Assembly: GCF_003721595.1 (NCBI RefSeq)
Contig: NZ_RJJR01000012.1
Location: 62,001 to 126,000 of the forward strand
Direction: 5' to 3'
Length of the DNA stretch: 64,000 bases
DNA from: Hanamia caeni
Lineage (GTDB): Bacteria; Bacteroidota; Bacteroidia; Chitinophagales; Chitinophagaceae
How positions within the stretch are numbered: the first letter of the stretch is position 1; each line of letters starts with the position of its first letter. The notes beneath the pieces were generated by a model. That model saw only the letters and a list, made by a program, of their open reading frames with translations. It was not told the DNA's origin and did not search any database. Positions 1 to 9,981 of this stretch are shown here, in pieces. The position numbers and the translations under genes were made by a program.

Positions 1-1252
1 GATTATATCAGAAGAAAAGTTTTTCACCAGGATATCAAATACAATTAATTTCCTTAAGCTAAGAGGTTCTGTCGGATTTCTTGGTCTTGATGCCACTAAA
101 CCGTATCAATGGTTAAGAAGCTATCAAATTCAAACAGGTAAGGCCGCAGTCTTTGGTGGCGATGGTGACAGAGGATTGGCTGTAGTTACAAATCTGGAAA
201 TGGCGAACCGGGATGTACATTGGGATAACGTTGATAAATACAATATAGGTATCGATGCAAAATTTTTAAACAGCAGGCTTTCCGTAAGTGCAGATGGGTA
301 CCTGGATCGCCGATACGATATGTTGTCAAATTTAACTTCAGCACCTTCCATATTAATAGGAACTGCTGTTCCTTCTGAAAATTTTGGTAAGGCCAACACT
401 TTTGGCTACGAGATTTCTGCAAACTGGAGAGACAGGATCAGTAAAGATTGGGGATACAATATGACGTTGAATTTTGACTGGAACGACAATAAAATACTCG
501 TTACGGATGTTGCAAAAGGAGATATCGGTACTTATCTTGACCCCACCGGCAAGTCAAGCGATATGGGATATCTTGGATATCACAGTTTAGGTATTTTACA
601 TACACAGGCTGATGTAGATGCCTTGCTAGCCAAGAATCCCGGCTACACTTTATTTGGTAAGGCTCCTCAACCCGGTATGTTATATTTCGAAGACATACGT
701 GGACCAAAAGATCCAAATACTAATCAATACGGCCCTCCTGATGGAATCATTACGTCTGATGACCAGGAATATCTAAAGGCAAAGCAGGATAATCACTATG
801 GCTTAGGATTTAACTGGGGAATTTCTTATAAAAATTTAAGCCTGAATGTTGTTTCCGGATTAAGTTGGGGCGGAATTGGTTCCGTTGAAAGTGCAGCAAG
901 AAAAATTGGGAAACCATACTCAAATCGTCCGGCATTTTGGGCCGATCACTGGACACCGGAAAATACAAACGCTGCGTATCCTTCACCCTATTTCACAGAT
1001 ACCTATGATTTGTCAACAGATTTTTGGTGGAGGAGCTCTTTTACATGGAGAATAACCAGTTTTAACCTGTCATATACTCTTCCCGAAAATGTTTTAAATA
1101 AATTAAGATTGAATAATGCAAGGATTTACCTGGTGGGCATTAACCCGCTTAATTTATACAATCCTTACAGCTATAAGGATAATGCAAACGGATCTTATGA
1201 TGCTTTTCCTCAGTTAAGATCATTTAGCCTGGGATTAAATGTAAACCTGTAA
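1..1252 (+). CDS. SusC-like TonB-dependent outer-membrane receptor, C-terminal part
   Basis: The reading frame is open from base 2, so the gene begins upstream of the window and only about 416 C-terminal residues are visible. SusC/RagA proteins form the outer-membrane beta-barrel that imports glycan fragments, powered by TonB, with a SusD lid. Visible barrel features are aromatic-rich alternating strands (NKYNIGIDAKFLNSRLSVSADGYLDRRYDML, here broken across residues 75-105), the loop with acidic repeats around DPNTNQYGPPDGIITSDD, and a final strand FPQLRSFSLGLNVNL ending in a hydrophobic residue as outer-membrane barrels do. A SusD gene follows after 19 bp, which is the standard order. Plug domain, TonB box and any N-terminal extension are outside the window, so whether it is a SusC coupled to an anti-sigma factor cannot be told. 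The substrate is inferred only from the neighbours. Confidence 0.95.
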   Translation, partial: IISEEKFFTRISNTINFLKLRGSVGFLGLDATKPYQWLRSYQIQTGKAAVFGGDGDRGLAVVTNLEMANRDVHWDNVDKYNIGIDAKFLNSRLSVSADGYLDRRYDMLSNLTSAPSILIGTAVPSENFGKANTFGYEISANWRDRISKDWGYNMTLNFDWNDNKILVTDVAKGDIGTYLDPTGKSSDMGYLGYHSLGILHTQADVDALLAKNPGYTLFGKAPQPGMLYFEDIRGPKDPNTNQYGPPDGIITSDDQEYLKAKQDNHYGLGFNWGISYKNLSLNVVSGLSWGGIGSVESAARKIGKPYSNRPAFWADHWTPENTNAAYPSPYFTDTYDLSTDFWWRSSFTWRITSFNLSYTLPENVLNKLRLNNARIYLVGINPLNLYNPYSYKDNANGSYDAFPQLRSFSLGLNVNL

Positions 1253-1271
1253 TGCTTTAAAATTTTTTAAA

Positions 1272-3134
1272 ATGAAAAGAATAAATATAATAGGAATAGC
1301 GCTGCTTTTAATGTGTGGCTCCTGCCAGAAAGTAATTGATAAGACGGATCTGTCGAAATTATCGCCTGATCTCCTTTTCTCTGATTCAACGCTGGTGCAA
1401 TTGAACATGGATAATATTTATGACAATAATTTGCCACTATGGGGCGGCCAAAATACCAACAGCGTCTTAAGTGGTGTCCAAAGCCAGCTTTCTGAAGAAG
1501 GGCAATCTACAGGCAATAAATTTATGGAAGGAACGATGAGCTATGGAAGTGATGAGCCGCAAGATTATGGAACTTCTTTAAATACCAATAATACCCAACC
1601 AAAAACTAATTGGGGCAAAATCAGGCAGTTGAATACTTTCATTCAATCAGTTGAAAACAGTTCGTTGCCGGATTATACCAAGACAAAATTCATAGCGCAG
1701 GCAAAATTTTTTCGTGCTTTTCGTTATTGGGATATGGTAAGGATTTATGGCGGTGTGCCATTGGTGCTTGAGCCGCTTAATGGAGTAGGGGATGCAGCCC
1801 GTGAAGCTGCATTACTTCCAAGAAATAAAACCTCAGAATGCTTTGCTCAAATTGGAAACGATCTTGATTTTGCTATCGCGAACCTTCCCGGAAAATGGCC
1901 TTCCAATTCCGATTGGGGCAAAATAACCAGTGGCGCCGCTGCAGCATTTAAAGGACGTGTATTGTTATATTATGCAAGCCCGATGTTCAACCCAAATGAT
2001 GATCAGGCCAGGTGGCAGGCCGCATACGATGCGAACTCAATTGCAAAACAAATTCTTGATGCAAATGGATTTGGTCTTAATAGTAGTTACAAAAACATGT
2101 GGTTCAAGGAAGTTAATAACCCTGAAGCGGTAATGGTTACAAGCTACAACACAGCTTCCGGCGACCAGGAAAAGAAAAATAATGGATGGGATAAATCATG
2201 CAGGCCTTCTTATCTTTTTGGAAGTGGTTCCAATCTTCCAACGTGGGAAATGGTAGAAGCTTACCCGATGAAAGATGGCAAAATGCCCGGTGATGCAACC
2301 GGGATGTATCCTTATTATGACTCGTTGTATTACAAAGACAGAGATCCGAGATTTTATGCAACCATTGCTTATAATGGTTGTACATGGCCCCTGGACGGTA
2401 ATACGAATTTCAAGCTTTGGACTTATTATGAAACCTCGTCCAAATCAACAGAGCCCAAAGCTTCCAATACCGGATTTTATTGCAGGAAAGCCGTTTCTGA
2501 AGGATCATTTACTTTTGGAGATCCTCAATATAGCGGCACAGACTGGATGGAAATCCGCTATGCGGAGGTATTGTTGAATTTAGCTGAAAGTGCCATTGGA
2601 GTAGGTAAAACTTCAGAATCAGACGAAGGATATTCAGGTATCATCGCCGTCAGGCAACGAGCTGGTATTGAAGCAGGCACAGATGGCTTATACGGTTTGA
2701 AACCGGGAATGAGCCGTGAGGAATTATTCGATGCAATTTTAAAAGAAAGGCAAATTGAATTTGCGTTTGAAGGAAAAAGATTTTGGGATTTATATCGCTG
2801 GAAAAGGATGTCGGATTTAAACGGATGGTATAGAAACAGAATTAGGATTGCCCTTAAATCCGGTGATGATATTCCTTCAGCTGCAAGTCTGAAAGATCCT
2901 ACAAGCTCAAATTACAGGGATGTGCAAAATTTGGACAGTATGACTGCTAAGTATTTTACGACAATCACAAATGATAATCATGATGATAGTAACCCCACTA
3001 CAAAGCTGGACGCAAATCCTATCAACTTTTTGCCAACTTATTATTTTTTCCCGATTCCACAGGCAGCAATTAATAATGATCCTAATCTAAATCAAAACAA
3101 TAATTGGGGTGGCTCTTTTGATCCGTTGCAATAA
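1272..3134 (+). CDS. SusD/RagB-family glycan-binding lipoprotein
   Basis: 620 residues. The N-terminus MKRINIIGIALLLMCGSC carries a lipobox, with the lipidated cysteine at about residue 18, so the mature protein is a surface lipoprotein. SusD proteins bind oligosaccharides with a tetratricopeptide-helix scaffold and cap the SusC barrel. Family features seen here: KTKFIAQAKFFRAFRYWDMVRIYGGVPLVLEPL in the central TPR region (residues about 135-165), the C-terminal segment EILKERQIEFAFEGKRFWDLYRWKRM-like around residues 490-520, and the ending FFPIPQAAINNDPNLNQN. The length is slightly above the usual 500-600. It starts 19 bp after SusC and is certainly cotranscribed with it. Ligand specificity cannot be read from the sequence. 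Confidence 0.96.
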   Translation: MKRINIIGIALLLMCGSCQKVIDKTDLSKLSPDLLFSDSTLVQLNMDNIYDNNLPLWGGQNTNSVLSGVQSQLSEEGQSTGNKFMEGTMSYGSDEPQDYGTSLNTNNTQPKTNWGKIRQLNTFIQSVENSSLPDYTKTKFIAQAKFFRAFRYWDMVRIYGGVPLVLEPLNGVGDAAREAALLPRNKTSECFAQIGNDLDFAIANLPGKWPSNSDWGKITSGAAAAFKGRVLLYYASPMFNPNDDQARWQAAYDANSIAKQILDANGFGLNSSYKNMWFKEVNNPEAVMVTSYNTASGDQEKKNNGWDKSCRPSYLFGSGSNLPTWEMVEAYPMKDGKMPGDATGMYPYYDSLYYKDRDPRFYATIAYNGCTWPLDGNTNFKLWTYYETSSKSTEPKASNTGFYCRKAVSEGSFTFGDPQYSGTDWMEIRYAEVLLNLAESAIGVGKTSESDEGYSGIIAVRQRAGIEAGTDGLYGLKPGMSREELFDAILKERQIEFAFEGKRFWDLYRWKRMSDLNGWYRNRIRIALKSGDDIPSAASLKDPTSSNYRDVQNLDSMTAKYFTTITNDNHDDSNPTTKLDANPINFLPTYYFFPIPQAAINNDPNLNQNNNWGGSFDPLQ

Positions 3135-3170
3135 GATGGTGAATTGTGACTTGAGAAAATTAAAAAACAA

Positions 3171-3189
3171 ATTATTTGTTGCTTTACTG
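3171..3189 (+). promoter_or_regulatory. Copy of the recurring ATTATTTGTTGCTTTACTG element
   Basis: The sequence ATTATTTGTTGCTTTACTG lies in the gap before the first PL1 gene, 76 bp before its start codon. The 17-base part TATTTGTTGCTTTACTG recurs exactly at 45764-45780 and, on the other strand, at 54061-54077. It is a variant (GCTTTACTG) of the more common GTTTACTG form. Regulatory function is inferred from recurrence and position only. Confidence 0.4.
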
Positions 3190-3265
3190 AGTAAGAGAAA
3201 TTGAATTAGTTCGAAAGCGAGTCCCTCTGCTTTGTAAATTTTATAACTAAAAAATATCGATATAG

Positions 3266-4942
3266 ATGAAAAAAAAATCAATCCGGTTCCTGTTATTGAT
3301 TGTAATATGTGGCTTTGTGCAAAATGCTTTTGCCCAGTATCCTCATGAATCCAAAGAACAACAAGAGGCTGCTGCTGCGATGATGAAAGAGGCATATCGC
3401 AAATCAGATTCTGCATGGGCGGTAGCATATCCTATCGTTCAGCGGGATGCAAGAAATGGAAAACCATACATTCCCTGGGCAGCGCGGCCAACCGATCTTC
3501 CTCAAGCATCAATTCCTGCTTTTCCAGGTGCAGAAGGCGGCGGAAAATATAGTTTTGGAGGACGTGGCGGGAAGGTGCTGGTAGTTACGAGTCTTGCAGA
3601 TAGTGGTCCGGGAACTTTGCGCTGGGCCTGCGAGCAGGGTGGCGCACGGATAATCGTATTCAATGTAGCCGGTATTATTCGCATCAAAACTCCAATAATC
3701 GTCAGAGCGCCTTATGTTTCTATTGAGGGTCAAACAGCGCCAGGCGATGGCGTCTGCGTTGCGGGCGAATCTTTTTGGATCAATACTCATGATGTTGTGA
3801 TAAGATTTATGCGTTTTCGCCGCGGAGAAACGAATGTAGCGCGTCGTGATGATGCGCTTGGCGGCAATCCTGTTGGTAATATAATTATTGATCATTGTTC
3901 CGCAAGTTGGGGCCTTGATGAAAATATGTCAATCTATCGGCACATGTTCAATCCTGAAGACGGTTCCAAAGACGAAAAGCATGGCACTGTGAACGTGACT
4001 ATTCAGAACTGCATATCAGCAGAAGCGCTTGATACCTGGAACCATGCTTTTGGCAGCACTATGGGCGGTGAAAACTGTATGTTGGTGCGCAATCTTTGGG
4101 CGGACAATACAGCGCGGAATCCATCTATCGGCTGGAATGGCATTTTCAATTTTGTAAATAATATTGTCTTTAACTGGCATCACCGCTCAACTGACGGAGG
4201 CGATTATACTGCTTTGTACAATATGATAAATAATTATTACAAACCCGGGCCCGTAACAGACTTAAATACATCCGTTGGTCACAGAATACTTAAGCCAGAA
4301 TCCGGCCGTAGTAAATTGCCTTATGTTGTTTTTGGGAGGGCTTACGTACATGGCAACATTATGAATAAAAATGAAAGAGTCACCAAAGATAATTGGGATG
4401 GTGGCGTGCAAATAGAAAACAGGAAAGGTGATGAGATGACATTGGATTCAGCAAAAAAATACTTCGCCTATATGAAAGTGGATAAGCCTTTTCCTCATGC
4501 GCCTGTAACCATTTTATCTGCGAAAGATGCTTACAATTATGTATTAAAAAATGTTGGGGCAACACTTCCGGTACGTGATCCTGTAGACAAGCGTGTTATC
4601 GAACAGGTACGCACAGGTAAAATTTCATACAGACCGATGGTTACAGACACAGATTTTCAGTTCAAAGTGAGGAAGTTGCCTAAAGAATCTTATAAAATGG
4701 GAATTATAACTAACATCAACCAGGTAGGTGGATATCCTGATTATAAAGGAACACCTTACGCAGATGCCGACAATGATGGCATCCCCGACAGTTATGAAAA
4801 AAGCCACGGCTTAAACGCCAATGATGCTTCCGATGCGGCAAAGCCCGCCAAAAATGGAGGAGGGTATACCAATATTGAAGTCTATTTAAACAGCGCAGTG
4901 CCTATCAATACCGTCAGGCCCGCACAAGGAATAAAATCTTAA
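3266..4942 (+). CDS. Secreted PL1-family pectate lyase with C-terminal calcium repeat
   Basis: 558 residues with a signal peptide ending near NAFAQ. After a short helical linker, residues about 85-400 form the right-handed parallel beta-helix of polysaccharide lyase family 1. Visible family blocks are FPGAEGGG, SLADSGPGTLR, VIRFMRFRRGE and DDALGGNPVGNIIIDHCSASWGLDEN. Family members cleave homogalacturonan by calcium-dependent beta-elimination. The C-terminus (about residues 495-545) has a DADNDGIPDSYE repeat of the thrombospondin type-3/dockerin-like calcium-binding kind. The next gene is a close paralog with the same domain order, so the pair arose by tandem duplication. It stands first after the susCD pair, consistent with attack on the pectin backbone. 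Pectin versus pectate preference is not resolvable here. Confidence 0.92.
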   Translation: MKKKSIRFLLLIVICGFVQNAFAQYPHESKEQQEAAAAMMKEAYRKSDSAWAVAYPIVQRDARNGKPYIPWAARPTDLPQASIPAFPGAEGGGKYSFGGRGGKVLVVTSLADSGPGTLRWACEQGGARIIVFNVAGIIRIKTPIIVRAPYVSIEGQTAPGDGVCVAGESFWINTHDVVIRFMRFRRGETNVARRDDALGGNPVGNIIIDHCSASWGLDENMSIYRHMFNPEDGSKDEKHGTVNVTIQNCISAEALDTWNHAFGSTMGGENCMLVRNLWADNTARNPSIGWNGIFNFVNNIVFNWHHRSTDGGDYTALYNMINNYYKPGPVTDLNTSVGHRILKPESGRSKLPYVVFGRAYVHGNIMNKNERVTKDNWDGGVQIENRKGDEMTLDSAKKYFAYMKVDKPFPHAPVTILSAKDAYNYVLKNVGATLPVRDPVDKRVIEQVRTGKISYRPMVTDTDFQFKVRKLPKESYKMGIITNINQVGGYPDYKGTPYADADNDGIPDSYEKSHGLNANDASDAAKPAKNGGGYTNIEVYLNSAVPINTVRPAQGIKS

Positions 4943-5028
4943 ATGTCTGCTTTATTGACAATGTTTTTTTAAACGTTTTTAAGAGAATTTTTAAAAAGAA
5001 CAACATCGACAAAAGTTAAAATAAGCGA

Positions 5029-6672
5029 ATGAAATCTTTATATTTAAGTTTTGGTATTTTATTAATTGCTTTCGCAATGTTGCCAGGTTTTGCCTTTGCG
5101 CAATATCCTGTAATACCCGCAGCGGTTCAGGCCAAAGCCGATTCCGTTTTGGAAGCCGCAAAGCACAAATCAGATATCGCCTGGCAAAATGCACTTCCAA
5201 TCATAAAGAAAGAGGAAAAAGAAGGAAAGCCTTATGTACCGTGGGCTTCAAAACCATGGGATTTACCACAGGCAAATATTCCCGCGTTTCCGGGAGCCGA
5301 AGGTGGTGGTGCATTTTCGTTTGGTGGCCGTGGTGGAAAAGTAATTATCGTTACAAGCCTGGAAGACAGCGGCCCTGGAACTTTCAGAAATGCCTGCGAG
5401 CAGGGCGGTGCGAGAATAATTGTATTTAATGTATCCGGAATTATTCATTTAAAAGAACCAGTGAGTATTCGCGCGCCTTATATAACTATTGAAGGTCAAT
5501 CCGCGCCGGGTGATGGCGTTTGCATTGCAGGTGAGTCGGTTTGGATAGACACTCATGATGTGGTTATTCGCTTCATGCGTTTTCGCCGTGGCGCTACAGA
5601 AGTTACACGGAGAGATGATGCATTGGGTGGAAATCCTGTTGGAAATATTATGATTGATCATGTTTCTGCCAGTTGGGGGTTAGATGAAAATATGTCTATT
5701 TACAGGCACGTATATGATCGTACTGGTAAAGATGTGAAATTGCCAACAGTAAACGTTACCATTCAAAACAGTATTTTTTCCGAAGGGCTTGACACTTATA
5801 ATCACGCATTTGGAAGCACCATTGGCGGGTTGAATAGTACATTTATGAGGAATCTTTGGGCCAATAATGTGGCACGCAATCCTTCCGTGGGTATGTATGG
5901 TGATTTCGGTTTTGTAAATAATGTCGTCTTTAACTGGTGGAACCGCTCCGTCGACGGAGGTGACAATAATTCGCATTTTAATTTTATAAATAATTATTTC
6001 AAGCCTGGCCCGATAACACCAAAAGACAAGCCGATAAGCCATCGTATTCTAAAACCGGAATCGGGCCGTTCACGTAAGGATACGGCCATGTTTGGAAGAG
6101 CTTATGTGGTAGGAAATATTATGGACGGAAATGAAAAAGTTACCAGCGATAACTGGGATGGTGGCGTACAAATTGAAGACCTCCCAAATGCCGGAAAATA
6201 TACTGCTGCAATCAGAACGGATGAACCTTTTGCTATTGCAAAATTATCAGTGATGAATGCACAGGATGCTTACCAATATGTGTTGGAACATGTGGGTGCT
6301 TTTCTTCCAAAAAGAGATGCGGTAGATAAAAGAGTAATTGAAGATGTAAGAACTGCTACAATCACAACCAGCCCCAATGCCGAACCTGCTGCCAAAAGCC
6401 CTTTTATTAAGCGGCGTTTGCCAGCTGATTCTTACAAAAAAGGCATTATCAGTGATATAAGCCAGGTGGGTGGCTACCCGGAATACAAAGGCACTCCTTA
6501 TAAAGATTCTGATAACGATGGTATGCCGGATGAATATGAATTAAAACATAAGCTTAATCCAAAAGATGCAGCCGATGCATCGGCATATCGGAAGGACGGC
6601 TACACGAATATTGAAGAATACCTCAATAGTATTGTTAATATCAACGATGTAAGGCCTTCTGTAAAAAAATAG
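5029..6672 (+). CDS. Secreted PL1-family pectate lyase, tandem paralog
   Basis: 547 residues, signal peptide ending near GFAFAQ. It matches the preceding lyase block by block: FPGAEGGGAFSFGGRGGK, SLEDSGPGTFR, VIRFMRFRRGATEV, DDALGGNPVGNIMIDHVSASWGLDEN, and the C-terminal calcium repeat DSDNDGMPDEYE. The same beta-elimination activity on galacturonan is expected from the family. Differences are concentrated in loops (for example RHVYDRTGKDVKLP against RHMFNPEDGSKDEK) and in the region after residue 380, where this copy is shorter. That suggests divergence in substrate length or decoration rather than redundancy. It follows the first copy by 86 bp of AT-rich DNA with no recognisable motif. Confidence 0.92.
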   Translation: MKSLYLSFGILLIAFAMLPGFAFAQYPVIPAAVQAKADSVLEAAKHKSDIAWQNALPIIKKEEKEGKPYVPWASKPWDLPQANIPAFPGAEGGGAFSFGGRGGKVIIVTSLEDSGPGTFRNACEQGGARIIVFNVSGIIHLKEPVSIRAPYITIEGQSAPGDGVCIAGESVWIDTHDVVIRFMRFRRGATEVTRRDDALGGNPVGNIMIDHVSASWGLDENMSIYRHVYDRTGKDVKLPTVNVTIQNSIFSEGLDTYNHAFGSTIGGLNSTFMRNLWANNVARNPSVGMYGDFGFVNNVVFNWWNRSVDGGDNNSHFNFINNYFKPGPITPKDKPISHRILKPESGRSRKDTAMFGRAYVVGNIMDGNEKVTSDNWDGGVQIEDLPNAGKYTAAIRTDEPFAIAKLSVMNAQDAYQYVLEHVGAFLPKRDAVDKRVIEDVRTATITTSPNAEPAAKSPFIKRRLPADSYKKGIISDISQVGGYPEYKGTPYKDSDNDGMPDEYELKHKLNPKDAADASAYRKDGYTNIEEYLNSIVNINDVRPSVKK

Positions 6673-6710
6673 AATTTAATTTTAAAACGCAAGATTGAAG
6701 CTCACGATTA

Positions 6711-9700
6711 ATGAACACACAAAATGCAGTAAAGCAGCATAAAGCATCGATTATTATTTTACGCCAGCCATACTATTGTTTAGTATGGCTGTTTATTTTT
6801 TTGACGGGTTCCGGTAATGTTTTTGCGCAAGCCAAAAATACAGAACCGTTACCTCCATTAACAGTTGCCAAAAACGGACATCTTATTTATAATCCTGATT
6901 CTCTCGGAAACCGCATTCCGAACTTTTCTTACTGTGGATACAAGGCATCGGAACAATCCATTCCTGATGTTCCGGTAAAAATTGTAGTACCACTCACGAC
7001 TGGAGACGCAACCTTACGCATTCAGTCAGCTATTGATTATGTAGCCAACTTGCCCTTAGATAAAAATGGTTTCAGGGGAACTGTTTTATTGCAAAAAGGC
7101 ACCTACAATATTTCAGGGCAATTGAAAATAGAAGCATCAGGAATTGTGTTAAGGGGAAGCGGAATGAATGATGGAACTGTTCTTTTGGGAACGGGTTTAG
7201 GCCGCGAAACATTAATCAGAATTAATGGAAAGAATGATAAAACCACGGGTACCGAAATTAAAATCACCGATGTGTACGTGCCGGTTAATGCAAATAAGTT
7301 TCATGTTCAAAATGCATCATTTAAAACAGGTGATTTTATAACCATTCACCGGCCTTCAACAAAAAACTGGATATCTCTTTTGGGAACTGAAACTTTTGGA
7401 GGCGGCATATCCGCCCTGGGTTGGAAGCCCGGTGAACGCGATATTTATTGGGATAGAAAAGTTGTTGCTGTAAATGGAAACACGATCACGATTGATGCTT
7501 CCATTACGACAGCACTTGATACAACTTATGGTGGTGGAACAGTTGCAGCATATAATTGGCCCGGAAGGATCACCAATGTTGGCATTGAAAATTTAACCTG
7601 CCAATCGACATATGATGAAACTAACCCAAAAGATGAAGCACATCGTTGGATGGCGATAACGATGGAAAACGTTATGGATGCATGGGTTCGCCAGGTAGTG
7701 TTTAAACATTTTGCAGGAAGCGCTGTTGATATACTGGCAACTGCAAAACGAATAACTGTCGAAGATTGTAAATCTCTTTCGCCAATATCAGAAATTGGCG
7801 GACAACGCAGGTACACTTTTTTAACCGCTGGTCAGCAAACGCTCATTCAGCGCTGCTACGCAGAAAGAGGTTATCACGATTTTGCGGTCGGCTTTTGTGT
7901 GCCTGGTCCGAATGCATTCGTTCAATGCGAGTCGAGGCAGCCCTATAGCTTTAGCGGAACGATTCAGAGCTGGGCTTCGGGTGTCTTATTTGATATTGTA
8001 AATATTGACGGACAAGCATTGCGTTTTGATAATCGTGGGCAGGATGGTCAGGGGGCAGGATGGACAGCAGCCAATTCAGTTTTCTGGCAATGCAGTGCGG
8101 CGCTTATTGATTGTTACAAACCGCCAACTGCAAACAATTATTCTTACGGTTCCTGGTCGCAATTTAATGGCGATGGATATTGGGAAAGTTCAAATGAACA
8201 TGTGAATCCAAGGAGCCTATTTTATGCGCAGTTGCAGGAAAGATTGGGAAAAGATGTATCCCATGCTTCTTTTCTTTTACCAATAACCTCAGAAGCCTCC
8301 AGCAGTCCTACTGTTGCGGTAGCTGCGCAATTAACTGCTGAAGCGGCGAATCCCGCACCATTATTATCCGATTGGATTGACGAGTCTGATAAAAGAAATC
8401 CTATTCCTGTTGATGCTGCAGGCGCGAAAAAGATTGATGAAGTTGGAGTAGAGAAAATGCCGGTTATTGCAAATGCGCCAACTTTGCATATTGAAAATGG
8501 ATGGCTGGTGCGTGGCAATCGTGTCGTTACCGGTGGCCGGCTTGACGTGCCCTGGTGGAATGGAAGCGTACAGCCAAAAGATTTACCAAAAATGAAGCCG
8601 GCAATTACCCGTTTTGTTCCAGGCCGCATTGGAAAAGGTTTGACAGATGAACTTGACGAAGAAACGGATAATATGGAAAAGAATCATATTGTCGCAGTTG
8701 AACAGAATTCTCCTCTCTGGTACGATCGCCGTCTCGATGACCATGAAAGAGTAAGACGGATGAACGGGGAGGTATGGCCGCCTTTTTATGAAATGCCATT
8801 TGCCAGAAGCGGCAAAGACACAGCCTGGGACGGCCTTAGCAAATATGATCTTACAAAATACAATCCCTGGTATTGGAGCCGTCTAAAACAATTTGCAAAT
8901 CTTGCAGATCAGAAAGGGCTTGTTCTTATTCATCAAAATTATTTTCAGCATAACATCATTGAGGCAGGCGCTCATTATGCAAATTTTACGTGGCGACCCG
9001 TAAACAATATTAATAATACCGGCTTTCCTGAACCTCCACCTTACGCAGGCGACAAACGTATTTTCCTCGCTCAACAATTTTACGATGAAACTAATCCGGC
9101 ACGAAGGCCTTTGCATGAGGCTTACATCCGGCAATGCCTTAATAATTTTAAGGACAACAATGGCGTAATTCAATTTACAGCCGCCGAATTTACCGGCCCA
9201 AGGCATTTCGTTGCCTTTTGGCTGGATGTGATTGAGCAGTGGGAAAAAGAAAATAGTAAAAAAGAAATTATCGGTTTGAGTACAACGAAAGATGTACAGG
9301 ATTCTATCCTTGCAGACCCGGAACGTGCTCCTGTTGTGGATATTATTGATATCCGGCAATGGCACTACCAGGCAAATGGTAGCTTATATGCACCTAAAGG
9401 TGGGGCAAGTCTTGCTCCCCGTCAATGGGCAAGATTATTAAAACCTAAAGCAAGTTCATTTGAACAGGTGTATAGAGCAGTTCTTGAATACCGTCAAAAA
9501 TACCCGGGAAAAGCTGTTATGTATTCCGCTGATGGATACGATCGTTTTGGATGGGCGGCTTTTATGGCCGGTGGTTCGCTGGCAGCCATTCCAAGGATTT
9601 ATGATGCAAAATTTTTGGAAGATGCTTCATCTATGCTGCCTGTTTTTAATTCATTAAATGCCGGCGAATATATTTTAGCAAAAAAAGATGGATATATTGT

Positions 9701-9875
9701 TTATGGAAAAGGATCAGTTAAAGTTGATCTTTCAAAATCTTCGGGACGCTTCAACGCTTCCTGGATAGATCCTAAAACAGGGAAAGAAAAGAAAGAGCAG
9801 AATGTTAGGGGCGGAAAAATTATTGATTTAAAATGTCCTGTTGATAGCGAGGTAATCTTGTGGTTGCATAAATAG
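6711..9875 (+). CDS. Large secreted beta-helix protein with C-terminal DUF6298-like domain
   Basis: 1054 residues; signal anchor around residues 20-40 ending NVFAQ. Residues about 80-500 look like a pectin-lyase-type beta-helix (GTVLLQKGTYNISGQLKI, then GIVLRGSGMNDGTVLLGTG, then short strand repeats). Residues about 600-1050 are a separate domain with WWNGSVQPKD, ARSGKDTAWDGLSKYDLTKYNPWYW-type stretches and HEAYIRQCLNNFKDNNGVIQF, like an (alpha/beta)8 glycosidase; it ends in a small beta-sandwich (ASWIDPKTGKE). I associate this C-terminal domain with the uncharacterised family DUF6298, but the name is from memory and unverified. The gene sits between pectate lyases and an apiosidase, so a pectin side-chain activity is likely. 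Enzymatic function is unknown to me. Confidence 0.75.
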   Translation: MNTQNAVKQHKASIIILRQPYYCLVWLFIFLTGSGNVFAQAKNTEPLPPLTVAKNGHLIYNPDSLGNRIPNFSYCGYKASEQSIPDVPVKIVVPLTTGDATLRIQSAIDYVANLPLDKNGFRGTVLLQKGTYNISGQLKIEASGIVLRGSGMNDGTVLLGTGLGRETLIRINGKNDKTTGTEIKITDVYVPVNANKFHVQNASFKTGDFITIHRPSTKNWISLLGTETFGGGISALGWKPGERDIYWDRKVVAVNGNTITIDASITTALDTTYGGGTVAAYNWPGRITNVGIENLTCQSTYDETNPKDEAHRWMAITMENVMDAWVRQVVFKHFAGSAVDILATAKRITVEDCKSLSPISEIGGQRRYTFLTAGQQTLIQRCYAERGYHDFAVGFCVPGPNAFVQCESRQPYSFSGTIQSWASGVLFDIVNIDGQALRFDNRGQDGQGAGWTAANSVFWQCSAALIDCYKPPTANNYSYGSWSQFNGDGYWESSNEHVNPRSLFYAQLQERLGKDVSHASFLLPITSEASSSPTVAVAAQLTAEAANPAPLLSDWIDESDKRNPIPVDAAGAKKIDEVGVEKMPVIANAPTLHIENGWLVRGNRVVTGGRLDVPWWNGSVQPKDLPKMKPAITRFVPGRIGKGLTDELDEETDNMEKNHIVAVEQNSPLWYDRRLDDHERVRRMNGEVWPPFYEMPFARSGKDTAWDGLSKYDLTKYNPWYWSRLKQFANLADQKGLVLIHQNYFQHNIIEAGAHYANFTWRPVNNINNTGFPEPPPYAGDKRIFLAQQFYDETNPARRPLHEAYIRQCLNNFKDNNGVIQFTAAEFTGPRHFVAFWLDVIEQWEKENSKKEIIGLSTTKDVQDSILADPERAPVVDIIDIRQWHYQANGSLYAPKGGASLAPRQWARLLKPKASSFEQVYRAVLEYRQKYPGKAVMYSADGYDRFGWAAFMAGGSLAAIPRIYDAKFLEDASSMLPVFNSLNAGEYILAKKDGYIVYGKGSVKVDLSKSSGRFNASWIDPKTGKEKKEQNVRGGKIIDLKCPVDSEVILWLHK

Positions 9876-9894
9876 CAAAACAGGAATTTGAAAT

Positions 9895-9910
9895 ATTCAT
9901 TCGTTTACTG
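9895..9910 (+). promoter_or_regulatory. Copy of the recurring TTCGTTTACTG element
   Basis: ATTCATTCGTTTACTG lies in the 106-bp gap before the GH140 gene, 72 bp from its start codon. The 11-base core TTCGTTTACTG is shared with the copies at 21815-21833, 37242-37260 and 58755-58772. Function is inferred. Confidence 0.45.
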
Positions 9911-9981
9911 ATTAGGATATTTTACCGCGAATGTATTAATCCGTTGAATCGTAATAATTGAGCAATTTTTTTTAAATTAAA

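Noticed and set aside
5747-5757. CAGTAAACGTT resembling the recurring element
   Set aside because: It lies in the middle of the second PL1 gene, encodes TVNVT, and lacks the flanking AT-rich part of the consensus.
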